Shown here piece after piece: positions 1 through 9,221 of a DNA stretch of 64,000 bases. Within the stretch, counting starts at the first letter, position 1. The number at the start of each line of letters is the position of its first letter. A model generated the notes under the pieces. It saw only the letters and a program-made list of their open reading frames with translations. It did no database searches and was not told where the DNA came from. A program made the position numbers and the translations under genes. This DNA comes from Flavobacteriales bacterium. GTDB taxonomy: Bacteria; Bacteroidota; Bacteroidia; Flavobacteriales_F; PHOS-HE28. The DNA lies in the NCBI GenBank assembly GCA_016703105.1, contig JADJCS010000001.1, positions 248,001 through 312,000 on the forward strand. The letters are read 5' to 3'.

Positions 1-342
1 GCCGGGCCGGACAGCCTGGTCTTCAACTTCGAGAAAGGCGGAGGCGGGCGGACCAAGTTGTACCTGATCACCGTCAATCCCACGCACAACCAAAGCTTCC
101 TCTTCCATGCCACCGAGGGCAGCGACCGGCTGGACGCGCTGCGCGGCATGTTGGAGCATGTGAAGACCTACAAGGAGCGCGAAAGCTCCTTCACCATCCA
201 GTGGGCGGTGCGGGGCGAGAACCACACGCATACCTCCTACTTCCGCGCGAAGAACGTGATGGAGGCGCTGGACAAGCTTTTCTTCGATCGCGACCCGAAC
301 AGTATTACGGTGTTCTCGGTGCTCCTGAACCCGATCTCGTGA
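1..342 (+). CDS. Hypothetical protein, 3' part only (gene enters from the left edge)
   Basis: The reading frame is open from base 1 to the TGA at 340-342, so at least the last 113 residues of a longer protein are present. A TTG at 58 could be read as a start, but the frame upstream of it has no stop and codes sensibly (a Phe/Glu/Lys stretch, then a Gly-rich turn), so I treat the gene as truncated by the window. The visible part is soluble, mixed alpha/beta and has no signal peptide or membrane segment. I do not recognise the family. A large inverted repeat begins directly at its stop codon. Confidence 0.6.
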   Translation, partial: AGPDSLVFNFEKGGGGRTKLYLITVNPTHNQSFLFHATEGSDRLDALRGMLEHVKTYKERESSFTIQWAVRGENHTHTSYFRAKNVMEALDKLFFDRDPNSITVFSVLLNPIS

Positions 343-413
343 GCCACGAGCCTCAAGCCACAAGCTTATGGACGTTAACAAGCTTGTGGCTTGAGGCTTG
401 AAGCTCGTGGCTC
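341..413. repeat. Large imperfect inverted repeat (hairpin) between two genes
   Basis: The left arm 341-367 pairs with 380-396 (17 bp) and 404-413 (10 bp), leaving a 7-base bulge (397-403) and a 12-base loop (368-379). It fills the whole gap from the stop of the preceding gene to just before the ATG at 419. There is no T-run after it, so it is not a classic terminator. The arms are built from short CTTGAGG/CTTGTGG-like words, which suggests a dispersed palindromic repeat element. Its transcript could still stop transcription or protect the upstream mRNA. Confidence 0.8.
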
Positions 414-418
414 AAAAG

Positions 419-820
419 ATGAAAGCGCTTATTCCGATACAGATCCGTTTCGCGGACGTGGATATGGCCCGGCATGTACACAACGCGGTCTATCTTCATT
501 GGTTCGAAGCCGCGCGCATGGCCTTGTTGCAACAGGTCATCGGTCCGGATCATGACTGGCGCACCTTCGGCCTGATCCTTGCCCGCAATGAAGTGGACTA
601 CCGCATGCCCGTACACCTCACCGATACCATCGAAGCCGAAGCCTGGTGCAGCGCGGTGGGTGGCAAGAGCTTCGACCTCTCCTACCGCATCCATCGCACG
701 GGCCCTTCGAAACCCGGCATCTGTGCCGAAGGGCGCAGCGTGATGGTCTGCTTCAACTACCTCGAAGAACGATCCATTCCGATCCCTGAACCCTGGCGCC
801 AGCGCCTTCAACCCAGTTAG
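419..820 (+). CDS. Acyl-CoA thioesterase, 4HBT hotdog family
   Basis: A 133-residue single-domain hotdog protein. The N-terminal signature RFADVDMARHVHN followed by YLHWFEAAR is the usual 4-hydroxybenzoyl-CoA thioesterase-type active-site block (Asp, then His/Asn on the long helix). It should hydrolyse a fatty or aromatic acyl-CoA in the cytoplasm; the substrate cannot be read from sequence. I start it at the ATG at 419. An in-frame TTG at 398 lies inside the inverted repeat and would add seven unlikely residues. The DUF4197 gene starts three bases downstream, so the two are probably co-transcribed. Confidence 0.85.
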   Translation: MKALIPIQIRFADVDMARHVHNAVYLHWFEAARMALLQQVIGPDHDWRTFGLILARNEVDYRMPVHLTDTIEAEAWCSAVGGKSFDLSYRIHRTGPSKPGICAEGRSVMVCFNYLEERSIPIPEPWRQRLQPS

Positions 821-823
821 CTC

Positions 824-1552
824 ATGACCAAGACCGTATTCTCTTTGATAGTTGCGTTCGTCTGCACCAGTTGCAGCAGCCAGAACCTGCAAGGCGTATT
901 GAACCAAGCGAACCAAGTGCTGAATAGCGGTGGCACCGGCCTGAGCAATGACGAAGTGATCTCCGGCCTCAAGCAAGCGTTGGAAGTAGGTGCCCAGAAG
1001 TCTGTGGACTTCGCCGGTAAGGATGGCGGGTTCTGGAACGATGCACGGATCAAGATCCCTTCCCCCGAAGCTGAAAAAGTGAAGACCACCTTGACCGGTA
1101 TCGGGATGACCAAGCAGGTGGAGGATTTCGAGCGCACCATGAACAAAGCGGCCGAGACCGCGGTGAAAGAGGCCGTTCCCGTTTTCGTGGACGCCATCAA
1201 GGGCATGAGCGTACAGGACGGGTTCGCCATCCTGAAAGGCGAAGAGAACGCCGCCACCACCTTCCTGCGCCAGCGCACCGGCGACGTGTTAAGCGGAAAA
1301 TTCCGCCCGATCGTGGAGAAGGCCACGGACCAGGTGGCGCTCACGAGCTACTGGACCCCGCTCGCCAACGGCTACAATAGCGCGGCCATGTTCACCGGTG
1401 GAAAGGCGGTGGACCCGGACCTGAACGCCTACGTGACGGCGAAAGCGATCGATGGGCTCTTCACGCTGATCGCGGAGCAGGAGATGAAGATCCGCAAGGA
1501 TCCCCTGGCCCGTACCACGGACCTGCTCAAGCGTGTCTTCGGACAACCCTAG
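824..1552 (+). CDS. DUF4197 domain lipoprotein
   Basis: 242 residues. The N-terminus is a short hydrophobic signal ending in a CTSC-type lipobox (Cys near residue 17), so it is probably a lipoprotein. The rest matches DUF4197: a helical protein with the conserved SNDEVISGLKQAL-like start, a GGFWNDARIKIP-like segment and a conserved C-terminal region before LLKRVFGQP. Function of the family is unknown. It follows the thioesterase by three bases and no terminator is visible between them. Confidence 0.85.
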   Translation: MTKTVFSLIVAFVCTSCSSQNLQGVLNQANQVLNSGGTGLSNDEVISGLKQALEVGAQKSVDFAGKDGGFWNDARIKIPSPEAEKVKTTLTGIGMTKQVEDFERTMNKAAETAVKEAVPVFVDAIKGMSVQDGFAILKGEENAATTFLRQRTGDVLSGKFRPIVEKATDQVALTSYWTPLANGYNSAAMFTGGKAVDPDLNAYVTAKAIDGLFTLIAEQEMKIRKDPLARTTDLLKRVFGQP

Positions 1553-1718
1553 AGGGGTATCTCAGAATTACCTTTCGGGCTGCACAAGGACCTTTCACGA
1601 CCATGCTTCGTTGCTCAACCCTCACATAACCACCGGCTATGCTCGGGTTTCGCGCCTTGCCTGATCGCGAAATGCACCTCGCTCGCTTCCGAAAGCAATT
1701 TTTAGATACCATCTAGGC

Positions 1719-2618
1719 ATGCGTTCCACCCGCCCGATCCCACCCGGCACCTTTCTTGAGCCGAGCGAGCTGGTGCTCAACCCGGATGGTTCCGCCTATC
1801 ATATCGCGCTGCGGCCCGAACAGGTGGGCGATCTGGTCCTTGTCGCCGGAGATCCCGGACGGATCAGGTTGATCAGCGATCAGTTCGAACACGTGGAACT
1901 GCGCACCGAGAACCGCGAATTCGTCGCTCATACGGGCAGCTATCACGGGACGAGGATCACGGCCCTGAGCACAGGCATCGGCACGGACAATATCGATATC
2001 GTTCTGAACGAACTGGATGCTCTGGTGAACGTGGACCTGGAGCGGCGCACGCCCAGAGGAACGCATCGCTCGTTGCGGATCGTGCGCTTGGGCACTTGTG
2101 GTTCGCTGCAACCGGATATACCGGTGGACGCGCGCATCGTGAGCTCCCATGGCCTCGGTTTGGATAATGTCTTGCACTATTACGCGCACGAACAGGATGC
2201 CGATGAACGCACGCTGCTTCAGGCGTTCGAGAGCCACACCGCCTGGCCCGATGCCCTGCCCCACCCTTACATAGCGAAGGGTGATCCCGCATTGACCGCG
2301 CTACTGGCCGAGGGCAACCACGCAGGCATCACAGCGACCGCAGGCGGCTTTTATGGTCCCCAGGGGCGGCAAGTGCGGCTGGGCACCACGGTGGATGGAC
2401 TGAACGATCGTTTCACCAGTTTCCGCCTGGGGGATCTGCGCATCGTGAACTACGAAATGGAGACCAGCGCGCTCTACGGTCTCAGTGCCTTGCTGGGCCA
2501 TCGGGCAGCCACGGTCTGCACCGTGGTGGCGAACCGTTTCCTCAAAAAGTTCAGTGAGGACCACCATGCCGCCGTGAAGCGGATGGTGGGTGAAGTGCTG
2601 GAGCGCACCACGGCGTAG
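1719..2618 (+). CDS. Nucleoside phosphorylase (uridine/purine phosphorylase family)
   Basis: 299 residues of the PNP/UDP phosphorylase superfamily, which splits nucleosides with phosphate into base and ribose-1-phosphate for salvage. Visible motifs are the phosphate-binding AGDPGR near residues 43-48, a Gly-rich strand STGIGTDN, RLGTCGSLQ in the middle and NYEMETSALYGL near residue 245, which carries the ribose-binding Glu-Met-Glu. It is longer than E. coli uridine phosphorylase (253). The pattern fits a uridine-type enzyme best, but base specificity is not certain. The ATG at 1719 is the first in frame. Confidence 0.88.
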   Translation: MRSTRPIPPGTFLEPSELVLNPDGSAYHIALRPEQVGDLVLVAGDPGRIRLISDQFEHVELRTENREFVAHTGSYHGTRITALSTGIGTDNIDIVLNELDALVNVDLERRTPRGTHRSLRIVRLGTCGSLQPDIPVDARIVSSHGLGLDNVLHYYAHEQDADERTLLQAFESHTAWPDALPHPYIAKGDPALTALLAEGNHAGITATAGGFYGPQGRQVRLGTTVDGLNDRFTSFRLGDLRIVNYEMETSALYGLSALLGHRAATVCTVVANRFLKKFSEDHHAAVKRMVGEVLERTTA

Positions 2619-2721
2619 GCGATCAACATCGGTCTTGTGAGAACATCGCCGATCTCGCGCGGCGATGGATGGGGCCGCGAATACTTTCGTTGCGCCGCAA
2701 GGCTTGCGCAGGCTAGCAGCG

Positions 2722-3606
2722 ATGAGCGAGAACGAGATCCACGCCCTGATCACCTTGATCGACGACCCCGATGAGGGGGTCTATCTCCAGATCCGCGATC
2801 GCATCGTTTCCCTGGGCGATCCCGTGATACCCGCCCTGGAGCGCGCTTGGGAGTTCAACGATCTGGGCGACCTCTTCCGCAACCGCATCGAGGATATCCT
2901 GCACACCATCCATCTGGACCATGTGGAGACCCGCCTGCGCGCATGGAGCGAGGCCGGTGGGGAGGACCTCCTCGAAGGCGCCTTGATCGTGAGCCGCTAT
3001 CGCTATACGGACCTGGACGAACAACGCGTAAAGGCCAAGCTGGCCGCGCTCCGCCAGGACATCTGGCTGGAACTCAACGACGGGCTCACCGCCTTCGAGA
3101 AGGTGCGCGTGTTCAACCACATCTTCTTCCAAGTGCATGGTTTCAAGGGGAACAAACGCAACTACCACGCCCCGCAGAACAGCTTCATCAACGATGTGGT
3201 GGAGTCGCACAAGGGCAATCCGCTCTCGCTCTCCATCATTTACCAGGTAGTAGCCGAGGATCTGGGCCTGCCGCTGCGCGGCGTGAACCTGCCGAACCAC
3301 TTCGTGCTGGCCTACCTGGAGGAACAGGCCATTGGTGCGGACGAGAAGCAGAACATCCTGTTCTATATCAATCCCTTCAGCCAGGGCGATATCCTCGGTA
3401 GGAACGAGATCGATGAGTTCCTGCAAAAGCTGAAGATCAAGCCGAACGAGATGTTCTATCAGCCGTGCTCCAACAAGGACATGATCCGACGGCAACTGAA
3501 CAATCTGCAGCATTGCTACGAGAAGCAGGGCGATAGCGAACGCGCTGCCGAGCTCCAGCGCCTGCGCGCGGTGTTGGGCGATGCGGGTCCGCCAGTACAG
3601 CCTTAG
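2722..3606 (+). CDS. SirB1/transglutaminase-like family protein
   Basis: 294 residues when started at ATG 2722, where the sequence begins MSENEIHALITLIDDPD; an upstream in-frame ATG at 2665 would add 19 residues lacking conservation-like character. The core has the SirB1 signature: NSFINDVVESHKGNPLSLSI, then LGLPLRGVNLPNHFVLAY, and a C-terminal helical, TPR-like tail ending QHCYEKQGDSERAAELQRLR. The family has a transglutaminase-like fold but lacks an obvious catalytic Cys here. Its role is unclear. Its stop overlaps the stop of the convergent sugar transferase by four bases. Confidence 0.85.
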   Translation: MSENEIHALITLIDDPDEGVYLQIRDRIVSLGDPVIPALERAWEFNDLGDLFRNRIEDILHTIHLDHVETRLRAWSEAGGEDLLEGALIVSRYRYTDLDEQRVKAKLAALRQDIWLELNDGLTAFEKVRVFNHIFFQVHGFKGNKRNYHAPQNSFINDVVESHKGNPLSLSIIYQVVAEDLGLPLRGVNLPNHFVLAYLEEQAIGADEKQNILFYINPFSQGDILGRNEIDEFLQKLKIKPNEMFYQPCSNKDMIRRQLNNLQHCYEKQGDSERAAELQRLRAVLGDAGPPVQP

Positions 3607-4211
3607 TGGCTGAACAACCGCACGAAGGTCCTCCAGAGGATGCCGAGGTCCATGCCGAAGGAACGGGTCCGGACGTATTCGATCTCCAACGCCAGTTTAT
3701 CACGCATCACCTCCTCCACGTACGTGCGGTGCGGATCGGACGAACGGGCCAGCAACTCGCTCTCTTCGAAGTACGCCAGGCTGCTCGCGCCGGTGATCCC
3801 CGGGCGAACGCTGAGCACCGTTCGTTGCTCCGGGCTGTACAACGCCACGTAGCGCGGCACCTCCGGCCGTGGACCGACAAGGCTCATGTCGCCCACGAGC
3901 ACGTTCCATAACTGGGGAAGCTCATCGAGCTTGGTCTTACGCAGCACGCGTCCCACACGGGTGATGCGTGGATCATTGCCTCCGATGGTGATCTGCCCCT
4001 CCGCCTCACTGCCGGGGCGCATGCTCCGGAATTTCAGAAGTTGGAACGAACGCCCGTTCAGCCCGACACGCTCCTGCCGGAAGAGTGCGCCGCCCGGTGA
4101 GCCCATAGCCACGGCCAGAGCAAGGATCAGGAGCAGGGGTAGAACCAAGATCAGGGCTGTGGCCGAGAACACTAGATCGAACAACCGCTTGATCATCCTG
4201 TCGCGGATCAC
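3603..4211 (-). CDS. Initiating sugar transferase (monotopic phosphoglycosyl transferase)
   Basis: 202 residues: an N-terminal hydrophobic helix (about 10-35), then the bacterial sugar transferase domain. It contains FRQERVGLNGRSFQLLKFRSM-type sequence, the catalytic block KTKLDELPQLWNVL (Asp-Glu dyad) and DMSLVGPRPE. It has only the catalytic core, like PglC, without the extra membrane domain of WcaJ/WbaP. It should move a sugar-1-phosphate from a nucleotide sugar to undecaprenyl phosphate on the inner membrane and so start the glycan made by this operon. It is the last gene of the operon and overlaps the upstream aminotransferase by ATGA. Confidence 0.92.
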   Translation of the reverse strand: MIRDRMIKRLFDLVFSATALILVLPLLLILALAVAMGSPGGALFRQERVGLNGRSFQLLKFRSMRPGSEAEGQITIGGNDPRITRVGRVLRKTKLDELPQLWNVLVGDMSLVGPRPEVPRYVALYSPEQRTVLSVRPGITGASSLAYFEESELLARSSDPHRTYVEEVMRDKLALEIEYVRTRSFGMDLGILWRTFVRLFSH

Positions 4212-5434
4212 CCCATTACTTCGCTCACCGCCGCTTTCACTGCTGCCACTACCTCATCCACCTGTGCATCGGCAAGGTCGTAGTACACCGGCAGACTGAT
4301 CTCACGGCTGTACTGCTTGTAGGTGTTGGGGAAGTTCTCGATGCGATAGCCTTGGGCCTTGTAGTAGGAGAGCAAAGGCAACGGGATGAAATGAACGTTC
4401 ACGCTCACTTCGCGTTGCGCGATCGCGGTGATGATAGCATCGCGTTGGGCCTCGGTGACCTCGCGCACCCGAAGCATGTAAAGGTGGTAGCTGCTTTCGC
4501 GTTCCGCATCCCGGAACAAGGGCGGCTCGAAACGCGGGTCGGCACCGAACGCGGCGGCGTACCGCTCGCAGATCGCTTTGCGTCTTGGCTGCGTGTCGTT
4601 GTCGTAACGATCCAATTCGACCAGACCTATCGCGGCCTGGATGTCGGTCATGTTGCACTTCCATCCCGGGAACTCCACGTCATAGCGCCAGGCGCCGGGC
4701 TGCGTTTTGGCCAGGGCGTCCTTGCTCTGGCCATGCAGGCTCATGGTGTTGAAGAACTTGTAGAGTTCCGAATGGTCGAAGGGCTCAGGCAGGCGGAACG
4801 CGAGCGCGCCTCCCTCCGAGGTGGTCAGGTTCTTCACCGCATGGAAGCTGAAGCCGGTGATATCCGCCTGCCCTCCTACTTTCTTGCCGCCGTATGTAGC
4901 GCCGAAGGAGTGCGCCGCATCGCTCAACACCAATGCACGCCCCAGGAGCATTTGCGGATTGCTTCCGGCCACGCGCAAGTTCACCTTGGGGGTGAAGAAG
5001 CCGCAGGTATCCATGGCCACGCGCATCAGCGCATCGATGCGTGCGGGTAGCCCACCGATGTCCACCGGGATGATGCATTTCGTGCGTGGGGTCATGGCCG
5101 CGCGCACCGCTTCGGGATCGATGGTGAAGTCATCGAGCACATCCACCATCACCGGCTTGGCGCCCACATGCATGACGATGTTCGCGGTGGCGCAATAGGT
5201 ATAGGCCGGTACGATCACCTCATCGCCCGGGCCGATGCCGTACCAGCGCAGCACCAATTCGCAGGCATTGGTCCAACTGTTCAGCGCGATCACCCGGTCC
5301 ACACCGCAGTAGGCGGCAAGCCGCCGTTCGAACTCCTTGGTGCGGGGCCCCGTAGTGATCCATCCACTGCGCAGCGCCTCCTCCACGGCCTTCACGGTGC
5401 GATCGTCGATGCGGGGCGGGCTGAAGGGGATCAT
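4208..5434 (-). CDS. DegT/DnrJ/EryC1/StrS-family sugar aminotransferase
   Basis: 408 residues, PLP-dependent. The pattern SFHAVKNLTTSEGG places the PLP lysine at about residue 201, and SDAAHSFGA supplies the cofactor Asp (about 172). The N-terminus (SGWITTGPRTKEFE) is typical. It transaminates a keto-sugar nucleotide to an amino sugar. About 20 extra residues before the Asp motif (roughly 145-168) look like an insertion loop. Relatives include WbpE and PorR, which serve A-LPS or O-antigen synthesis. It lies between GT4 and the phosphoglycosyl transferase. No sugar dehydratase or dehydrogenase to feed it is seen in this window. Confidence 0.92.
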   Translation of the reverse strand: MIPFSPPRIDDRTVKAVEEALRSGWITTGPRTKEFERRLAAYCGVDRVIALNSWTNACELVLRWYGIGPGDEVIVPAYTYCATANIVMHVGAKPVMVDVLDDFTIDPEAVRAAMTPRTKCIIPVDIGGLPARIDALMRVAMDTCGFFTPKVNLRVAGSNPQMLLGRALVLSDAAHSFGATYGGKKVGGQADITGFSFHAVKNLTTSEGGALAFRLPEPFDHSELYKFFNTMSLHGQSKDALAKTQPGAWRYDVEFPGWKCNMTDIQAAIGLVELDRYDNDTQPRRKAICERYAAAFGADPRFEPPLFRDAERESSYHLYMLRVREVTEAQRDAIITAIAQREVSVNVHFIPLPLLSYYKAQGYRIENFPNTYKQYSREISLPVYYDLADAQVDEVVAAVKAAVSEVMG

Positions 5435-5446
5435 GCGTGGCCGAAG

Positions 5447-6676
5447 TTATCCGCCCGCGAGCGGCACAAGCGCCTGCCAGAGGCGATCCGTGATCCGATG
5501 GCGATCGAAGCGCTCACGCACGTACCGCGCACCGCTCTCCCCGTGCGCCCTGCGCAAGCTGGGATCATCAAGGTAGCGAAGCACCGAGCGGGCGAGATCC
5601 GCGTCATCCTCCGGTACGAACGCCAGACCGGCCCCGCCCTCTTCGATGAACAAGCGCAGGGCCTCCCCTTCCACACCCAGTAGCAGTGGCTTTCCCAGGC
5701 CCATGGCCTCGAAGGCCTTGGAGGGTATGGCCCCTTCGAAGAGCTTGTTCCGCCGGAGCGGGACCACGGCCGCATCGCAGGCGGCCACCAACGAAAGGGC
5801 CCTGTCGCGTGGCATGGTATCCATGAAACGGACGTTGGTGAGGACCTTCTCCTTCGCGAAGGCCAACAAGCCGGTACGTTCGGGACCATCCCCTGCCAGA
5901 AGAAAAAGGACGTTGGGCCTATCACGGATACGCTCGGCGGCGCGGAGCACCACTTCCAATCCTTGGGCATGCCCGAAGATACCCGTGTAGACCACGACGA
6001 AGCTGTCCGAAGGGATCCCATATTCCGAGCGGATCGCCGGGGTACTGCGCGCCTTGTCGATCAGGTCGAGGTCCACCCCGTTCGGCACCCAGAGCACGTC
6101 CTTCTCCGGACATCGCGCTTTGATGTTGTCCACGATGCCCTGCGTCTGGCCCGTGATCAAAGCGGCACTGCGATAACAGCGCATCTCGAGACGTTCGCTC
6201 AACCCGATCGCCAGCGCGTTCGTCACCAAGCCCAGCTGCACGGCGCTTTCGGGCCAAAGATCGCTCACGTTGAACACGAGCTTCGCTCCTTTTGCCCTCG
6301 CCAGTAACATGGCGCTGATCCCCAGAAAAAGCGGCGGCGATTCAACCAACAAGACATCGGTTTTGCGCAGGCGGAACAGTCCGTACAACGCCGAGGTGAA
6401 CACGAACGAGAAATAGTTCAGCAGTCGGGTGAAAAGCCCTTTTCCCTTCGATACGAACAACCACACGCGATGCACATCGAGGCCCTCCATATTCTCGCGG
6501 ACCACCATGCGGCCGCGGTATCCGCTCTGGATCCGCATGTCCGGATAGTTGGGCATGGCGGTGAGCACGGTGATCTCCGCTCCTTTCATCCGCAAGGCTT
6601 TGGCCATGGCGAAGAGCCGGTTCTGCGGTGCGCCGGTCTCCGGCGGGAAGTACTGGGTCAGGAAGATGATCCTCAT
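5447..6676 (-). CDS. Glycosyltransferase family 4 (WbuB-like)
   Basis: 409 residues with two Rossmann-like halves. The N-terminal half opens MRIIFLTQYFPPETGAPQNR, typical of the WbuB/N-acetylfucosaminyl transferase-like GT4 group. The C-terminal half contains the nucleotide-sugar motif FEGAIPSKAFEAMGLGKP (EX7E type). It is a retaining enzyme that adds a sugar to the lipid-linked glycan on the cytoplasmic face. Its start overlaps the stop of the O-antigen ligase-like gene by ATGA, so they are translationally coupled. The donor sugar cannot be deduced. Confidence 0.92.
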   Translation of the reverse strand: MRIIFLTQYFPPETGAPQNRLFAMAKALRMKGAEITVLTAMPNYPDMRIQSGYRGRMVVRENMEGLDVHRVWLFVSKGKGLFTRLLNYFSFVFTSALYGLFRLRKTDVLLVESPPLFLGISAMLLARAKGAKLVFNVSDLWPESAVQLGLVTNALAIGLSERLEMRCYRSAALITGQTQGIVDNIKARCPEKDVLWVPNGVDLDLIDKARSTPAIRSEYGIPSDSFVVVYTGIFGHAQGLEVVLRAAERIRDRPNVLFLLAGDGPERTGLLAFAKEKVLTNVRFMDTMPRDRALSLVAACDAAVVPLRRNKLFEGAIPSKAFEAMGLGKPLLLGVEGEALRLFIEEGGAGLAFVPEDDADLARSVLRYLDDPSLRRAHGESGARYVRERFDRHRITDRLWQALVPLAGG

Positions 6677-7947
6677 GCCCCGGTGCGCGATTGCGGTCGA
6701 TCGGTGAGCAGTGCGGCAAAGAAGACGAAGAAGATCACGCCGGCCTGCACCTCGAGCATGGATTCAACGCTCCAGTTGATCGCCGTAAGGACGAGGAACG
6801 CTGCGAACAGATGCTGCCGCCTTCGGAACGCGAACACCAAAGGGACCAACACGGACGCCAACAGGACCAATGCCGCAGGGATGCCTAAAGCCACCGCCGT
6901 CTGTAGGAATTGCGAATGGGCGTTCAGGCGATGTTCCAAGGGGTAGGTGTATTGACGGTCGGCATAGGTGCGCACCAGTTCATCCTTTACATCGCCCGTG
7001 CCGGAACCTACCCAGGGGTGTTCCGCGATCAGCGCACCGGCCGAGCTCCACACCAATCGCCGCGCGGCACTGCTGTCATGCGCCGTGTCCTCAGTGCCTT
7101 GCAGAGCGGCCCAGGCCTCGGTGATCTTCCCGCGCATACCGGCAAAGGAGACCAGGAGCACCGTGAAGAACGCTGCCGTGGACAGTGCGCCCATGAGGAG
7201 CCATCGGCGCACGTTCGCTTCCTTCCAACGCACACCCAGCACCTGCGCGGCGAGCAACACCAGGGCCGACCACCCGATCTTGCTCGCACAGAGGACCACC
7301 CCCACCACAAGCAGCGCAGGGAGGATCCTGCCTTCGGCGAGATGCGACCAGCGGGACCGGTCCTCCCGCGAAACCGCGAACGCGGACACCGCCAACGCGA
7401 ACACCGCGTACATGGCCAGGTAACTGGGATGAAGCCAGGGCGAGAAGTAGCTGGAGTAGAAAATGTTCGTGTACGGCAGCCCGTCAGGATAGTGGCCGGT
7501 GGCCCGCAAACGCAGTTCCGCTTGGAACAACCACCCGGCCCGGAGCATGAGGAAGAGCATCGTCAATGCGCTGGCCCATAGGAAGCACCGCAAGACCGCC
7601 GTTCGGTACCGGCGCCATACATCCGGTGCCCCCATGAACAGGATCGGGATCAGCGCCGCGAGGAGTTTCACCTCCAGATCGAACCAGCCGTGGTTGGAGT
7701 TGGTGCTCCATACCATGCCGAGCACATGGATCGCGTACCAGAGAAGCACCCAGGGCAATGGGCTGGACCCATCCAGGGATGCGAAGGGGAGACCGGTGAA
7801 AGGCCTTTGCCAGGGCAGCAACGCGATCACCAGCAACACCAGCAGGGCAGGCAGGACATCCGGCCAGAGCGGCATGGCCAAAGCCACCGCGCCAAGGGCT
7901 CCCTGGCGCACGCGGTCCAGGATCGAGGCGGGCATGGGGATATCCAT
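6673..7947 (-). CDS. O-antigen ligase/polymerase-family membrane protein
   Basis: 424 residues starting MDIPMPASILDRV; the frame is open much further upstream, but that part is out-of-frame shadow of the flippase. About ten hydrophobic helices are visible, with a large periplasmic loop near 300-360 carrying the Wzy_C/WaaL-type pattern RRLVWSSAGALIAEHP, GSGTGDVKDE and LNAHSQFLQ. It either polymerises repeat units (Wzy) or ligates the glycan to lipid A or another acceptor (WaaL); the sequence does not decide. The start overlaps the flippase stop by one base (TGATG). Confidence 0.85.
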   Translation of the reverse strand: MDIPMPASILDRVRQGALGAVALAMPLWPDVLPALLVLLVIALLPWQRPFTGLPFASLDGSSPLPWVLLWYAIHVLGMVWSTNSNHGWFDLEVKLLAALIPILFMGAPDVWRRYRTAVLRCFLWASALTMLFLMLRAGWLFQAELRLRATGHYPDGLPYTNIFYSSYFSPWLHPSYLAMYAVFALAVSAFAVSREDRSRWSHLAEGRILPALLVVGVVLCASKIGWSALVLLAAQVLGVRWKEANVRRWLLMGALSTAAFFTVLLVSFAGMRGKITEAWAALQGTEDTAHDSSAARRLVWSSAGALIAEHPWVGSGTGDVKDELVRTYADRQYTYPLEHRLNAHSQFLQTAVALGIPAALVLLASVLVPLVFAFRRRQHLFAAFLVLTAINWSVESMLEVQAGVIFFVFFAALLTDRPQSRTGA

Positions 7948-9221
7948 CACGCCGGAGCGAGTTGTGCATCGTGGTTCGATGCGGAGCGATAGACAAGTAT
8001 CCCCAGGGCCGTGAAGCACAGCGATTCCAACACCGCCAGGACGGCGAGATAATCGCCCGGCATGGCGAAGGTGACGAGCCCTGCGAGCAGCACCGCCAGG
8101 AAGTAGCACACCTGCCAGATGCTGAACGCCCGGATGCGGCCAAGGGCCGGTAGCAAGGGGGTGAGCGGCATCACCACGAATTGGATCGCGAGCGGCAACG
8201 CCAGGATCCGGGCATACTCGCCGGCCACGGTCCACTCTTTCCCGAACACGGACCCGAAGAGCCATGGCCCGCCGATCAACAGCACCGTGGCTATCGCCAG
8301 CGCGAGGCCACCGAGCGATCGCACACTTCGCCGGAGGAGGGGAAGCACGGGTACGCCGTCCACCACCGTGCTGCTCGCGCGCTGGGTCCATACCTGCATG
8401 AAGGACGTGGCGAAGAAGGTGAGCGGCAGGAAGGTGGTTTGGCGACAGAGATTGAACTGACCGGTCACGTGCTCATCGAACGATCGGGTGAGAAAAAAAA
8501 CCGGCACGCTGAGCGCTGCGGTGTTCAGCACGGCAGGGAGCGCGTTGTAGAGCGGGAAGCCCTGATACACCTTTGCCGCGTTGCGGATGGAAGGAAGGTC
8601 GATGGGGCGAAAGCGGAAACCCTTCGATCGCGCTTGCGCCACACCGATCAGGAAATAAAGCAGCCAGCCCACCACGTAGCCGATGAGCAGGCCATGGCCC
8701 CCGGCCCACCATGCCAACGCCAGGGACACCCCTGTGATGCCCGAAGTCTGTACGATCTTGTTGACGCCCATGGCACGGAACGCCTGCTTGCGGATCAACC
8801 AGTTGTTGATGGGTTGGAACACGCCCATCAAGGAGATGAGCACGGGTGCCAGAAGCAGGGGTACGATAGCGGCAGCGCCACCGAACAGGACCGCCCACCG
8901 ATCGCCGAAACCCCAGATCACGGTGGCGAGCGCTACCGATACACCCACCCCTACCAACAAGGCCAGCCTACCCAGCAGGTTGGCCTCCGCGTCGGCCTTG
9001 GGCAGCACCACGGTCAATTCATACCGGCCGCACACCAATAAGCTCAGCGGGTTCGCGACCGCGAGCAGGATGGCGAGCGCACCGAACTGCTCGGGTGTAT
9101 AGAGCCGCGTGAGCACCGGCGCGGCCAGCAACGGGATCACTTGTGCGGTGGCCGTACCACCCAACAGGGTCATCATGTTCCGCGTGAAGGACGTTCCTGT
9201 GCCGCTCATGGCCCCTCTCAT
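7947..9221 (-). CDS. Polysaccharide flippase, Wzx/MATE-like (second of two)
   Basis: 424 residues from the ATG at 9221, which overlaps the previous stop as ATGA; the ATG at 9209 (MSGTGTSFTRN) is equally possible. It has twelve or so membrane helices and no large soluble domain. Early motifs TLLGGTATAQVIPLLAAPVLTR and LYTPEQFGALAI are typical of the Polysacc_synt family. It should flip the lipid-linked glycan to the periplasm. A second flippase gene lies immediately upstream in the same operon, so one of them may handle a different glycan or partner. Confidence 0.88.
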   Translation of the reverse strand: MRGAMSGTGTSFTRNMMTLLGGTATAQVIPLLAAPVLTRLYTPEQFGALAILLAVANPLSLLVCGRYELTVVLPKADAEANLLGRLALLVGVGVSVALATVIWGFGDRWAVLFGGAAAIVPLLLAPVLISLMGVFQPINNWLIRKQAFRAMGVNKIVQTSGITGVSLALAWWAGGHGLLIGYVVGWLLYFLIGVAQARSKGFRFRPIDLPSIRNAAKVYQGFPLYNALPAVLNTAALSVPVFFLTRSFDEHVTGQFNLCRQTTFLPLTFFATSFMQVWTQRASSTVVDGVPVLPLLRRSVRSLGGLALAIATVLLIGGPWLFGSVFGKEWTVAGEYARILALPLAIQFVVMPLTPLLPALGRIRAFSIWQVCYFLAVLLAGLVTFAMPGDYLAVLAVLESLCFTALGILVYRSASNHDAQLAPA

